Positions 7,970-16,396 of a stretch of 64,000 nucleotides of DNA are shown here, one piece after another (within the stretch, counting starts at the first letter, position 1; each line of letters starts with the position of its first letter). Made by a program: the position numbers and the translations under genes. Under the pieces are notes generated by a model that saw nothing but the letters and a program-made list of their open reading frames with translations, had not been told where the DNA came from and made no database searches. Source of the stretch: Candidatus Flexicrinis affinis (GTDB lineage: Bacteria; Chloroflexota; Anaerolineae; Aggregatilineales; Phototrophicaceae); assembly GCA_016716525.1 (NCBI GenBank), contig JADJWE010000004.1, positions 496,001 to 560,000 on the forward strand, read 5' to 3'.

Positions 7970-8734
7970 CTACTCTCGCACGCGCCGGATGAAGTCGACG
8001 CTTTGTAAGCGTCGTTCGAGCAGATAGATGATGTATCCCTGCATAATGCGCTCAAGTTCGGCATGGAGCGATGTCGCCAGCTTGAGCTGGCCGACGTCGT
8101 CGTAGGAACTGCGCTGCATATGGCGCAGCACTTTGAGCGCGTTGAGCGACAGCGGGACGAGCGCGCCCGCGCCGCGCTGCGCCGCCTCCGGGCTGACCAC
8201 GCCGCCGTCGGCGTAGCTGAAATACTGGTCGCGCGGGGTGATCGCTGCGCGGCTAATCACACAGGTCGACAACTCCGGCTTGAACCCCGACAGGTCGAGC
8301 AAATGCACTTCGAAATAGCGTACTGGCAGGCGCGGGTCGGGGCTGCTCGAGAGAGCGCCGAAGGTTTGCCCCAACAGCCGGAACAGCGCGGGCGGCTCGT
8401 CGCCGCTGTCGCCGGTGAAGCGGATCACCAGCTCGGCCACGTAGCTCGCGTAGGCGCCGCGCTGCAAGTCCTCACGCAGCGGGAGCCACGGCTGAGTCAA
8501 CGTCGACTGTGCGGCGATGTCCAGATCGCGCCCGACGTTAATCAGCATGTCGGCCTCGGTGTACAGCTCGACGTGGCCGGTACGCTTGCCGGCGGGCCGT
8601 CGCGCGCCCTTGGCGATCACGTCGCGCCGGCCGTGGCCGGGGGTCAACACCGTTAAGAGCCGATCCGCCTCGCCAAAATCACGCCGACGCAGAATCAGAG
8701 CTGGGGTGCGAAACGAACGTTCAGGGCGTGCCAT
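7970..8734 (-). CDS. recO: DNA repair protein RecO
   Basis: A 254-residue RecO. It has the N-terminal OB-fold start RTPALILRRRDFGEADRLLTVL and GRRDVIAKGARRPAGK, and a C-terminal helical part with YFEVHLLDLSGFKPEL. RecO loads RecA on SSB-coated single-stranded DNA with RecR and anneals complementary strands. The usual zinc finger (CxxC ... CxxC) is almost absent: only one cysteine remains in STCVISRAAITPRDQYF. A composite repeat lies upstream and HNH follows downstream. Confidence 0.92.
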   Translation of the reverse strand: MARPERSFRTPALILRRRDFGEADRLLTVLTPGHGRRDVIAKGARRPAGKRTGHVELYTEADMLINVGRDLDIAAQSTLTQPWLPLREDLQRGAYASYVAELVIRFTGDSGDEPPALFRLLGQTFGALSSSPDPRLPVRYFEVHLLDLSGFKPELSTCVISRAAITPRDQYFSYADGGVVSPEAAQRGAGALVPLSLNALKVLRHMQRSSYDDVGQLKLATSLHAELERIMQGYIIYLLERRLQSVDFIRRVRE

Positions 8735-8775
8735 CGTGCTTCCCTGCCGTAACTGTGATCGGCTGTGGACCTCGA

Positions 8776-8924
8776 CCGCGGAGGCTTTGCCTCCATACCA
8801 CCACCCAAGGGCTGATGCCCTCTGGATTCCCGAATCTGCGTTTTCATTCCGTCGACGGGATCAAAACGCAATGGTGGAGGTGCAGGAGACACTGTCTCCT
8901 GCCGGGGTGCGGGGCAGCGCCCCG
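8776..8924 (+). repeat. Composite multi-hairpin repeat, copy 1
   Basis: The recO-cdd gap holds a chain of hairpins. These are GGAGGC-TTT-GCCTCC near 8779, AGGGC-TGAT-GCCCT before CTCTGGATTCCC, a 32-nt palindromic core at 8838-8869 (GCG...CGC, two mismatches, centre GTCGAC), a 19-nt hairpin at 8883-8901 (CAGGAGA arms), and CGGGGC-AGC-GCCCCG at 8910-8924. The same order of modules recurs near 29971, 46928 and 63353 with different core sequences. Confidence 0.8.
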
Positions 8925-8970
8925 CATCACTCCATTATACCGGACTTGGCGGGGGAACCGGCAGGCGAGA

Positions 8971-9375
8971 TCAGGGCCGTGGCAGAGAGTCGGGGCCGAA
9001 TCCAAGCGGCAGCAGCGCACTCAGCGTCAGGTCGTGGTGAATCGTCCCGTCGAAGTCGACCAGCACGACGCGCAGGTCAGGCGCGAACTCGTAGAGCATC
9101 TGGCGGCACTGCCCACATGGGCTGCCGCCGGCGACCGACGCCACGACGACGGTGTCGAACAGGCGATACCCTTCGCTGACGGCCTTGACCAGCGCGGTGC
9201 GTTCGGCGCAGATGCCGGACGGATACGCGGCGTTCTCGACATTACAGCCGGTAAATACCGTGCCGTCGTTGGTGCGCAGCGCTGCGCCGACGTGGTAGTG
9301 AGAGTAGGGAACATACGCCTTCTGGGCCACGGTGATCGCGTGCTCGATCATCGCGGAGAGGTCTGGGTCGGTCAT
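8971..9375 (-). CDS. cdd: Cytidine deaminase
   Basis: A 134-residue homotetrameric-type cytidine deaminase. It has PYSHYHVGAAL, the FTGCNVENAAYPSGICAERTA block with the CAE zinc/proton-shuttle motif, and SPCGQCRQMLYEF with the PCxxC zinc ligands. It hydrolyses cytidine and deoxycytidine to uridine forms in pyrimidine salvage. ATG 9375 has AAAGGA upstream. It lies 23 nt after the CNNM/CorC-type gene and is probably co-transcribed with it. Confidence 0.96.
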   Translation of the reverse strand: MTDPDLSAMIEHAITVAQKAYVPYSHYHVGAALRTNDGTVFTGCNVENAAYPSGICAERTALVKAVSEGYRLFDTVVVASVAGGSPCGQCRQMLYEFAPDLRVVLVDFDGTIHHDLTLSALLPLGFGPDSLPRP

Positions 9376-9398
9376 ACGATTGTCCTTTAGCGCGCGGG

Positions 9399-10748
9399 TC
9401 AGCTTTCCACGGCGGCCTGCGGTGTTGTGCCGTCTCGCCGGTCGACCGGTAGCTCGTCACGGGATTCGGTGTCTTCCTCATCGGGGAACAGCCGGCGCAC
9501 GATGACGGATCGGATGCGCCGCCCGTCCACCTTGTCGACGATCACCGAGACGTGCTTGGTCAACTCGACCGACTCGCCAAGCAGCGGAACCCGGCCGAGG
9601 TTCGAATAGATCAAGCCACCGAGCGTGTCGCTTTCGTCGGTGTCGAGGCGCACATCGAGCAGCGCGTTGACGTCGTCGACGTCGATCGTCGCGGTCATGC
9701 GCCAAGCGTTCTCGCCCAACGGGACCGCCTCGGCCTCTTCGTCCTCGTCGTATTCGTCGTGAATCTCGCCCACGATCTGTTCGAGTAGGTCCTCGATCGT
9801 GACCAGCCCCGCCGTGCCACCGTATTCGTCCACGACGATCGCCATGTGGACGCGTTTGGCGCGCAGGTCTTTGAGCAGTTCGTTGGCGGCCTTCGTCTCA
9901 GGGACGAACACCGCCGGGCGCAGCAGATCGCCGGCAACCTTGAACTTCTCGCGGTTGCCGTTGTGGCTCGCCATCAGCAGGTCTTTGGCGATGATCACAC
10001 CCTTGATGTTGTCGATGCTCTCTTCATAGACCGGCATGCGCGAATAGCCCGACTCATAGAAGCGGCGGCCCAGTTCGCTCACCGGCGTCTTGGCTTCGAC
10101 CGCGGCGATGTCGATGCGCGGCACCATCAATTCGCTGGCCTTGGTCTCGTCCAGCGTCAAGACGGAGTAGATCATCTCCTTTTCGCCCTCGCCAATCGCG
10201 CCGCCGGCCTGACCGGCGTCGACCAGCGTCATGATCTCTTCCTCGGTTACGCGGTTGACCAGTTCGGCGCTGCCGAACAAGCCGGAGACCGCGGTGCCGA
10301 GCGCCTCGAGGACGCCGGTTACCGGCGCCAGCACAATCACCAGTGCGCGAAGCGGGTTTACCAACCACAGCGCGAAGCGGTCGGCGTGCAGCGTGGCGAC
10401 TGCTTCCGGCACAAGATCGCCGAGTGCGAGCGTCAGCAGCACGGTGATGACACCGGTCAGCAGAAGCGCAAGCCATTCCGGCATCGAGGCGGGCTGACCG
10501 ACCACCAGCGACAACGCGAGGCCGGCGATGATCACCTGCAGCGTGGTGGTGCTGAGCATCATCGTCAGGTGCAAGCGCTCGGGGTGGGCGTTGAGTTGAA
10601 GCACGCGTTTAGCACGCAAATTGCCGTTTTCGGCAAGCTCCTGCATCCGCTTATGCCTTGCGTTGGCAATCGCGCCCTTAGCCAGCACGATGGTGGCGTG
10701 GAGCATCAGGGCGAGGATGAGGAGTAGGATGGTACTGCCACTGTCCAA
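9399..10748 (-). CDS. CNNM/CorC-type transporter: DUF21, CBS pair and CorC/HlyC domain
   Basis: A 449-residue membrane protein of the UPF0053/hemolysin-like family. Residues 1-180 are the DUF21 membrane domain with long hydrophobic helices. A tandem CBS pair follows (about 215-340; YESGYSRMPVYEESIDNIKG, then VDEYGGTAGLVTIEDLLEQI). The C-terminus is the CorC/HlyC domain (LDVRLDTDESDTLGGLIYSN). The family is tied to magnesium or cobalt export and homeostasis. The start is TTG 10748 with AAGGAT upstream. It is expressed from its own promoter through a 185-nt leader with a small ORF and an intrinsic terminator, so attenuation is likely. cdd follows. Confidence 0.9.
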   Translation of the reverse strand: MDSGSTILLLILALMLHATIVLAKGAIANARHKRMQELAENGNLRAKRVLQLNAHPERLHLTMMLSTTTLQVIIAGLALSLVVGQPASMPEWLALLLTGVITVLLTLALGDLVPEAVATLHADRFALWLVNPLRALVIVLAPVTGVLEALGTAVSGLFGSAELVNRVTEEEIMTLVDAGQAGGAIGEGEKEMIYSVLTLDETKASELMVPRIDIAAVEAKTPVSELGRRFYESGYSRMPVYEESIDNIKGVIIAKDLLMASHNGNREKFKVAGDLLRPAVFVPETKAANELLKDLRAKRVHMAIVVDEYGGTAGLVTIEDLLEQIVGEIHDEYDEDEEAEAVPLGENAWRMTATIDVDDVNALLDVRLDTDESDTLGGLIYSNLGRVPLLGESVELTKHVSVIVDKVDGRRIRSVIVRRLFPDEEDTESRDELPVDRRDGTTPQAAVES

Positions 10749-10763
10749 ATGGATTATCCTTGG

Positions 10764-10895
10764 CTAGCCGGCGACGGGCGCCAAACGCAAAAAGCCGCGA
10801 GATGCGCGGCGTGCGAATGACGATTTGCGACTGCGGGGAGGCAGGGCGCTAGTTAAGCGTCGTCGGGGGAGGGGTTCGGGCGGTTGGCTCGACAT
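10764..10895 (-). CDS. Putative leader-peptide ORF upstream of the CNNM/CorC-type gene
   Basis: A 43-codon frame from ATG 10895 to TAG 10764, very rich in proline and arginine (MSSQPPEPLPRRRLTSALPP). Its ribosome site TGAGG is part of a perfect 7-bp hairpin (arms 10900-10906 and 10913-10919). The frame runs across the intrinsic terminator at 10789-10810 and ends 15 nt before the transporter start. This arrangement resembles translation-controlled attenuators. The peptide itself has no recognisable family, and it could be a chance frame. Confidence 0.4.
   Translation of the reverse strand: MSSQPPEPLPRRRLTSALPPRSRKSSFARRASRGFLRLAPVAG
10789..10810 (-). terminator. Intrinsic terminator inside the CNNM/CorC leader (attenuator)
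   Basis: On the minus strand, GCCGCG (10810-10805), a five-base loop and CGCGGC (10799-10794) are followed by TTTTT (10793-10789). It lies between the promoter and the coding start, so it would stop transcripts before the gene unless antiterminated. Confidence 0.65.
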
Positions 10896-10940
10896 GATTG
10901 GCCTCAGGCAAATGAGGCCCGCTACATAAACGATTTTTGC

Positions 10941-10969
10941 ATTGTAGCAGAGCCTCCGCCTCAGCGCAA
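10941..10969 (-). promoter_or_regulatory. Promoter of the CNNM/CorC-cdd transcription unit
   Basis: On the minus strand, TTGCGC (10964-10969) and TACAAT (10941-10946) are separated by exactly 17 bp. Transcription would start near 10934, giving a 185-nt leader before the TTG start at 10748. The rest of this roughly 360-base gap (10970-11113) shows no further feature. Confidence 0.7.
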
Positions 10970-11113
10970 CCGGGGGCACCAAGGCTTTAAGTACTGTTTA
11001 CCCGGAGTTAACCGCCAATTGAACCCGGCAGACGTCAGGTTTCAGTCATCAATTTCGAATGACGTTCGGCGTATCGAGGGGGAATTGGAATGCGCAGGCG
11101 ATCCTTTCGTGGC

Positions 11114-11599
11114 TCAATCCAGCAGCGCGTCCGCGTAGTGGCGCAGCGAGCGTTGATACCGTTCGTAGAACTCTGGCGCATCGACGGTCATGTGGATCAT
11201 CAGCGCGAGCGCCTCGGCGGGCTTGCCGGCGGAGTGCAGCGCCAGCGCCAGAAACGCCTTAAGCGCGCGGTGATCGGGGAAGCGTTCGACGCCTTCGCGC
11301 AAGGTCTGTACCGCCGCCTCATGCTGGCCGAGGTTGCGCAGCGAACTGCCCAACTGCACGGCGACCTGAGGCAGCACGGCGTCCGGCAGGCTGAGCGCGA
11401 TCGCGCGCCGGTAGTACGGCACGGCCTCGGCCTCGTAGCCCGCGAAGTCGTACGCGCCGCCGGTCTCGAACTGCACCATGGCGTCGTCGGGATACTCGGC
11501 CGCCAGCGCAAGGAAGTAGTCGATCGCCTGCTGCTCGGTGCCGTCCTGCTCAAGTGCGCGCCCCTCGGCGATGCGCCGCGTGATCGTGTCGTCGTTCAT
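11114..11599 (-). CDS. Small tetratricopeptide-repeat protein
   Basis: A 161-residue, all-helical protein with about three to four TPR units (GTEQQAIDYFLALAAEYPDD, GYEAEAVPYYRRAIAL, LGQHEAAVQTLREGVERFPD, SAGKPAEALALM). It is probably a cytoplasmic protein-interaction scaffold; the partner is unknown. ATG 11599 overlaps the stop of the glycosyltransferase gene by four bases, so the two are translationally coupled. Confidence 0.85.
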   Translation of the reverse strand: MNDDTITRRIAEGRALEQDGTEQQAIDYFLALAAEYPDDAMVQFETGGAYDFAGYEAEAVPYYRRAIALSLPDAVLPQVAVQLGSSLRNLGQHEAAVQTLREGVERFPDHRALKAFLALALHSAGKPAEALALMIHMTVDAPEFYERYQRSLRHYADALLD

Positions 11600-12834
11600 G
11601 TCAATGTGCGCCTCCGGGCTAACAAGCCGATCCCTGCCGCAGCCAGTGCGAACAAGGGCGGCAGCGCGGGCAGATAATAGCGCGCCCACGCCAGCGGCGT
11701 AATCATCAGCGCGGCGAGCATCGCCCCGGCAGCCCACACGCCGACCGTGACCGAGATGCCATCCCGCCGGCGGATCAGCGCGAAGACGCCGACCAGCGCG
11801 AGCCCGAGTGTCAGCACGGCGCGCACTGCATTGAACCACGCCGGTGGCGACCACGGCGACGACTCGTACGCCGCGATCTGCTCGACGATCTGCGGCCACG
11901 TGCCCCATTCCGCGACCTCGAAATACTGAGGCTGATCGAGCAGCCCGTACGTCACATAGCCGTTGACTTGCAGGCCGAAATCGCCGTAGTCGCCGAACGC
12001 GACGACTTGCTCGGCTAGCAAATCCGAGCGCAGGCGCATAACCTCGTCGAACGTGCCCAGCGGGTCGCTCCACCACGCCGGATTGAACGCGAAGAACACG
12101 GCCAGTGCGATCACGCCCCCGGCCGCGAGGCTGATCAGCCGGCGCTGACGCCCTTGCAGCGTGACGGCCAGCCCCAGCCCGGCGAACAGCGGGCCGAGCG
12201 TCAGCACGGCGCTGTGCTTGCTGGCGAGCGCCATCCCGGCCCCGATGCCGAGCGGGATCAGCCACAGCCAGCGGCGGCGTTCCGCGGCGATCCAGCGCAG
12301 GCCGGCCAGCACCGACAGCAGGGAGAACAACAGCAGCGGCGCTTCCATCATGGCGCGCCGCCCGTTGATCAGCAGATTCGGGCTGAACGCGATCAGCGCG
12401 GCCATCAGCGCGCCGCCCCACAGTCCGCCGACCTGCGCGCCGACTCCGTATGCCGCCGGGACGCTGAGCGCGAGCAAGAGCGCGATGGCGATGCGCTGGG
12501 TGGTGAGCAGGCGCTCGTCCGGGATGTGGCCGTTGTCGCGGTTGTACGTGTAGTCCGCGCCCCACAGCCACGGCGTGTTGAGCGATTCGGCGCTGCCGCC
12601 GGTCAGGTGATGCGCGAACCCGCCCAAGTACTTCTGCACGCGCCCGTCGAGCAGGCGCAGGCGCTCGACCATCGGGTCTTCGGTCGACAGGTCGCGCCGG
12701 ACAAACTGGTCGAAGTAGTCACGGGTGGTGAAGATCAGCGTCGACTCGTCGCCATGGAACGGCACGGACGGCGCGCCTAGCAGCGTGTACGCCATCAAGG
12801 CGATGAGGTAGGCGGGGATGAGCAGTCGGCGCAT
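11596..12834 (-). CDS. GT-C/ArnT-like membrane glycosyltransferase
   Basis: A 412-residue integral membrane protein with about ten helices. The first periplasm-facing loop holds FHGDESTLIFTTRDYFDQ, whose acidic pair matches the catalytic D-E of family 39/PMT-type enzymes that use polyprenyl-linked sugars. An Arg-rich loop (LRWIAAERRRWLWLIPLG) and GGVIALAVFFAFNPAWWSDP follow, as in this class. It may glycosylate a lipid or secreted protein; the acceptor is unknown. It is the middle gene of a methyltransferase-glycosyltransferase-TPR operon with a 1-nt gap upstream. Confidence 0.8.
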   Translation of the reverse strand: MRRLLIPAYLIALMAYTLLGAPSVPFHGDESTLIFTTRDYFDQFVRRDLSTEDPMVERLRLLDGRVQKYLGGFAHHLTGGSAESLNTPWLWGADYTYNRDNGHIPDERLLTTQRIAIALLLALSVPAAYGVGAQVGGLWGGALMAALIAFSPNLLINGRRAMMEAPLLLFSLLSVLAGLRWIAAERRRWLWLIPLGIGAGMALASKHSAVLTLGPLFAGLGLAVTLQGRQRRLISLAAGGVIALAVFFAFNPAWWSDPLGTFDEVMRLRSDLLAEQVVAFGDYGDFGLQVNGYVTYGLLDQPQYFEVAEWGTWPQIVEQIAAYESSPWSPPAWFNAVRAVLTLGLALVGVFALIRRRDGISVTVGVWAAGAMLAALMITPLAWARYYLPALPPLFALAAAGIGLLARRRTLT

Positions 12835-12835
12835 G

Positions 12836-13363
12836 CTACGGCTCCGGGTGATCGTTCTTCCGGGCGAAAAGGATGCCGCCCGTCCGCTTCACGACAGACC
12901 ACGGTACGGAATCGGACTCGAGAAGCTGCACCATAGACGGTATGTTCATTTTCTCATCGGCGATCAGGACGTAACCACCGCTGCGCACCGCGCTACAGAC
13001 GCGGGCCAGTACCTTGAGACGGCTCGATTCCTCAAGCATGTGCAGCGTGCGATCAACGACCGCCACGTCGAAGGTTCCGGACGGCGCGAAGTCGCGGAGG
13101 TCGGCGACGAACCCTTCGATATTCAGTCCCTCAGCGCGGGCATCTTCGAGGAGCTGCGCGACTCCCGTTTCGGATAGATCGACACCCACGACGTGATGGC
13201 CCAGGCGGCCGATGAACAGCGCGTCACGCCCCTGACCGCAGCCGACATCCAGCACGTCGGCCCTGGTCTTGTCGTAGCGCCTGAAGAACTCGACGAACGC
13301 CTTGGTCGGTTGGCCCAACGCGTGTCGCTGCGCTCGATACAGCGCCTCGTAATCCGTCGGCAT
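12836..13363 (-). CDS. Class I SAM-dependent methyltransferase (TehB-like)
   Basis: A 175-residue Rossmann methyltransferase. Motif I is VLDVGCGQGRDALFIGRLGH, motif II VVGVDLSETG, and motif IV FDVAVVDRTLHML. The size and the R-D after motif I resemble TehB/UbiE-like enzymes, but the substrate is not deducible. ATG 13363 has GAGG upstream. It is first in a three-gene operon with the glycosyltransferase. Confidence 0.85.
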   Translation of the reverse strand: MPTDYEALYRAQRHALGQPTKAFVEFFRRYDKTRADVLDVGCGQGRDALFIGRLGHHVVGVDLSETGVAQLLEDARAEGLNIEGFVADLRDFAPSGTFDVAVVDRTLHMLEESSRLKVLARVCSAVRSGGYVLIADEKMNIPSMVQLLESDSVPWSVVKRTGGILFARKNDHPEP

Positions 13364-13509
13364 ACATCCTCACTTCCACAATCGACGCCACGTGCGCCAT
13401 TCTAGCCGATTCAGCCGACCGGTACGATTTCGCGGTTGGGTTGTGGGCAGTCGCCAGGTGTCGTTACAGGATATGTCCTGTCCATTGTACGACGTCGGGG
13501 CGGACCGGC

Positions 13510-13643
13510 GGACGCGATGTATCGCGTCCCTACCACACGGCGGGATAATCGTGTTGTCGGAACCGATTCAACGCTGACTAACGTCTGATACCTGACAACT
13601 GAGGCCCGAATCCTGAATACTGATGACTGCTACCTGGCAACTA
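13510..13643. repeat. GTAGGG-framed palindrome followed by CTGA-type degenerate repeats
   Basis: Positions 13510-13533 are a near-perfect GGACGCGATG-type palindrome with CTAC at its right end, the same stem class as 265-284. Positions 13581-13643 contain several loose units of the TGACAACTGA / CCTGAATACTGA kind. The rest of the 277-base gap (13364-13640) shows nothing else. Confidence 0.7.
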
Positions 13644-15338
13644 GCTCAGGCTCAACAGCCGCCGGATCGTGAGGGCGAGGTGCAGGGCCAGCCGCGTCTC
13701 GGGCCGGTCGAGGTCGATGCTGGCGATCTCGTTGATGCGGTTCATGCGGTACAGCAGCGTGTTGCGATGCACGATCAACTGCTCGGCCGTCTGGCTCAGG
13801 TTGCCGTGGCAGTTGAAGAACGCCTCCAGCGTCTTGATCAGGTCGGCGTTCTGGCGCTGATCGTAGTCGAGCAGTGCGCCCAGTGTCGTCTGGCAGAACT
13901 GCGCCAGCATCTCGCGGTCGCTCAGGTTGAGGATGAGCTGATACACGCCGAGGTCGCCGATGAACAGCGGCGTCTCGGTCTGCAAGCGGCGGGCGAGTTC
14001 GAGCGCCTGCGACGCGTCGCGGTGGCTGACGCGCCACGAGCCGACGTCGCGGGCAAGCTGGCCGAGACCGGTCGCGACCTTGTTGTGCGGGAACTGGCGG
14101 TGGATCTCGTCGATCACTTGCCGCGCCAACTTGAGGCTGGAGTCGATCGGATGATCGCCGTTGACCGCGTGGAACACCAGCACCTGATTCTCCGGCTCGC
14201 GCAGCCACACCAGCGCCGGGGAGCGTTGGGCCGAGATCACGCTGTTGACGAGCGTTTCGAGTCGGCGCGCAGACGGCGCCTTGTCGCCCTGCCACGCCAG
14301 CAGTATCGCGATGTGCGGGAGCTGCATGTCGTGGTCGAAGCGTTCGCCCTGCTTGACCGCTTCCTGCTGGCTGACGTCACCGTTGAGCAGGCGTTCCAGG
14401 AACGTCCCGCGCAGGCGCTTTTCGGTGTCGTTGATTGCCTTGGCCTTCGCCATTTCGAGGCCGCAGGCGGCCGCGCCATGCTCGACCACCAGCGCGTCGA
14501 TCTCGTCGAGGTCGGTCTCGATGCCGATGATCGACAAGTAGCCGCGGCCGATGTCATTGGTAATCACCGGCGCGACGAGGCGGGCGAGGCCGGGCAGGCT
14601 CATCGCCTGCATGACGGTCGGCGTGTCGATCTCGGTCACGCGGTGCCGATCCTGCAGTTCGACCGGGACGTGCTTTGGCTCGGAGATGAAGCTCTCGATC
14701 GAGTCCCACGTGCCGACCAACTGCGGGTGCGGCTTGCTGACGAGTGTCTGCAGGCGTTTGTCTTGCAGAACGACCGCCTTGTTGGTCAGCCGCGCGATGG
14801 CCTCGATCAGCTCGGACAAGCCCTCGTTGCGCGCGGTGATCTCGGTGAGCTGGCGGAAGATCTGCTGCCCGCGCCGCTCGAGTTGGCCCTTGCGGTCGAC
14901 CAGCAGCGAAATGACCGACTTCTCGACGATGCGGGGCCGGCTGTTGGGTGGCAGCAGCAGCACCGGCATGCTGTAGGCTTTGGCTTCGGCCAGCGCCGAC
15001 GGCGACACCGCCTCATGAAATACGAGCGCCGAGACTTTCGCCTCGGACGCCCAGCGCACCAGTTCGATGTCGGTGGTCTTGCGGATCGTGTTGCTTTCCA
15101 GCGGCGCGACGAATACGAGTTCGCCGTTCTGCACCTGTTTGTGTACGGGGTCGTCGGGCGGGTAGATCACCGATGCCCACACCACCGGCCGGTTCAGCAA
15201 GCCCTCGCCGGCAAGCACGCGCGTTTCTAACGGGAGCGCCAGCTTGCGGCATTCCTCGATGGACACACGGTTGGAGTCGTTTGCGGTATCCAAGATGTCT
15301 GAACTATCGGAAGGAGTTCGTTGTTTATCCATAAACAC
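13641..15338 (-). CDS. PucR/CdaR-family transcriptional regulator
   Basis: A 565-residue protein. Residues 20-150 match the PucR N-terminal domain (SIEECRKLALPLETRVLAGE, LLNRPVVWASVIYPPD). The middle (about 180-450) is a GAF-like and GGDEF-like region. The C-terminus has the PucR helix-turn-helix (LIKTLEAFFNCHGNLSQTAE, QLIVHRNTLLYRMNRI). Such regulators control purine or amino acid catabolism genes in other bacteria; no such operon is adjacent here. GTG 15338 or ATG 15332 are both possible starts. A small membrane protein lies 13 nt upstream on the same strand. Confidence 0.9.
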   Translation of the reverse strand: MFMDKQRTPSDSSDILDTANDSNRVSIEECRKLALPLETRVLAGEGLLNRPVVWASVIYPPDDPVHKQVQNGELVFVAPLESNTIRKTTDIELVRWASEAKVSALVFHEAVSPSALAEAKAYSMPVLLLPPNSRPRIVEKSVISLLVDRKGQLERRGQQIFRQLTEITARNEGLSELIEAIARLTNKAVVLQDKRLQTLVSKPHPQLVGTWDSIESFISEPKHVPVELQDRHRVTEIDTPTVMQAMSLPGLARLVAPVITNDIGRGYLSIIGIETDLDEIDALVVEHGAAACGLEMAKAKAINDTEKRLRGTFLERLLNGDVSQQEAVKQGERFDHDMQLPHIAILLAWQGDKAPSARRLETLVNSVISAQRSPALVWLREPENQVLVFHAVNGDHPIDSSLKLARQVIDEIHRQFPHNKVATGLGQLARDVGSWRVSHRDASQALELARRLQTETPLFIGDLGVYQLILNLSDREMLAQFCQTTLGALLDYDQRQNADLIKTLEAFFNCHGNLSQTAEQLIVHRNTLLYRMNRINEIASIDLDRPETRLALHLALTIRRLLSLS

Positions 15339-15351
15339 CGCGGTCTCGATG

Positions 15352-15735
15352 TCAGCCTTCGCCGGTGAACACGCCGAACGCGATCACGGCCGCGAACACC
15401 AACAACGAAAATCCAATCAAATCACGCTCGGGGTTGATCTGCAAGCCATAGAACACGGTCGCTGCCATCAACGCGCCGCCGACCCATACGATCGGTGATA
15501 CTCGCCAACGCCGCGTGTACTGGTAGATTCCCGATCCAAACAAGATGATCGCGCCAGCGAGCGGCGCTACCCAGTTGGGCAGATCGAGACCGTCGGGAAG
15601 CAGGCTGAGAATGGCGAATACGACGACGAGCAGCGCCCACGTAATGTGTTCGACGCGCGCCTCAGCTTGGCTCTTCCGGCGAGGGTAGCTGCCCTGCGCG
15701 CTGCGGCTCTGACTGCGGCTGCGACGACGTGCCAA
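15352..15735 (-). CDS. Small membrane protein of unknown function
   Basis: A 127-residue protein. A strongly basic, Ser/Arg-rich N-terminus (MARRRSRSQSRSAQGSYPRR) is followed by four hydrophobic helices. I do not recognise a family. The start is TTG 15735 with AAGGAGG five bases upstream. It is the first gene of a probable two-gene operon with the PucR regulator. Confidence 0.75.
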   Translation of the reverse strand: MARRRSRSQSRSAQGSYPRRKSQAEARVEHITWALLVVVFAILSLLPDGLDLPNWVAPLAGAIILFGSGIYQYTRRWRVSPIVWVGGALMAATVFYGLQINPERDLIGFSLLVFAAVIAFGVFTGEG

Positions 15736-15861
15736 TCAACCTCCTTTATAGAACAATCTTTCAAGTGTAGCAGACAAGCAAGGATTTTGCAGCATCTCCG
15801 GCTGAGCGCCGCTGACCGTCCGATATACTTGCGGCAATCGCTCGCATTTTGGAGACGAACG

Positions 15862-16347
15862 ATGTCGAACCTGCCGGATGTGGTGCTTCGCCCCGTGACA
15901 GCCGATGATCTCCCGATCTTGTTTGAGCAGCAGTTGGACGCCGAAGCGAACTGGATGTCGGCGTTCACCTTCGAGGATCCGTCCGATCGGGCCGGTTACA
16001 TGACCCACTGGAACTCGCTCCTTACGAATAAGGACATCGTGCTGCGCGCGATCGAATGGCGCGGGCAACTGGCTGGATACGTCCTCAGCTTTACGCTGTT
16101 CGGCCGTCTTTCGGTTGCCTATTGGCTCGGCCGCGAGTTTTGGGGCAAGGGCATAGCGACCGCCGGCCTTACTGCCTTTCTGGACATACAGAGGACGCGC
16201 CCGATCTATGCCCGTGTCGCTAAGGACAATCTCGGCTCGAGGCGCGTCCTCGAAAAGTGCGGGTTCCAGATCATCGGGGAGGAGCGCAACTTCGCCAACG
16301 CCCGCAAGGCGGAGACTGACGAGTTGATCGTCGAACGGCGCGCCTGA
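15862..16347 (+). CDS. GNAT-family N-acetyltransferase (RimJ/RimL-like)
   Basis: A 161-residue protein. VVLRPVTADDLPILFEQQLD opens the fold, and WLGREFWGKGIATAGLTAFL supplies the acetyl-CoA-binding GxGxA-type loop. ARVAKDNLGSRRVLEKCGF is the usual RimJ-like motif before the last strands. The acceptor is unknown. ATG 15862 has GGAG upstream; the longer frame from 15646 is antisense to the membrane protein and is not used. A TATACT sits at 15824-15829 without a clear -35. Confidence 0.9.
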   Translation: MSNLPDVVLRPVTADDLPILFEQQLDAEANWMSAFTFEDPSDRAGYMTHWNSLLTNKDIVLRAIEWRGQLAGYVLSFTLFGRLSVAYWLGREFWGKGIATAGLTAFLDIQRTRPIYARVAKDNLGSRRVLEKCGFQIIGEERNFANARKAETDELIVERRA

Positions 16348-16396
16348 CCAAGGCTGCCAACGCGCCTCTAACACAGGTGTGCGACACTAACGGCCG

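Noticed and set aside
10861..10950. tRNA-like sequence in the CNNM/CorC leader (GGTTCG near 10873)
   Set aside because: No acceptor stem or anticodon arm can be drawn around it; the region is better explained as a leader with a hairpin and terminator.
11114..12571. Single 485-codon frame covering the TPR gene and part of the glycosyltransferase
   Set aside because: Only the part from ATG 11599 encodes a sensible protein. The upstream part is a shadow of the glycosyltransferase frame, which has clear membrane helices.
13623..15230. A 535-codon open frame on the plus strand
   Set aside because: It is antisense to the pucR gene, lacks any recognisable domain, and is the usual by-product of GC-rich codon bias. 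The same applies to long antisense frames over tadB/tadC (34759-36447), cpaE (27099-28475), alkX (33289-34485) and sucC (51956-53167).
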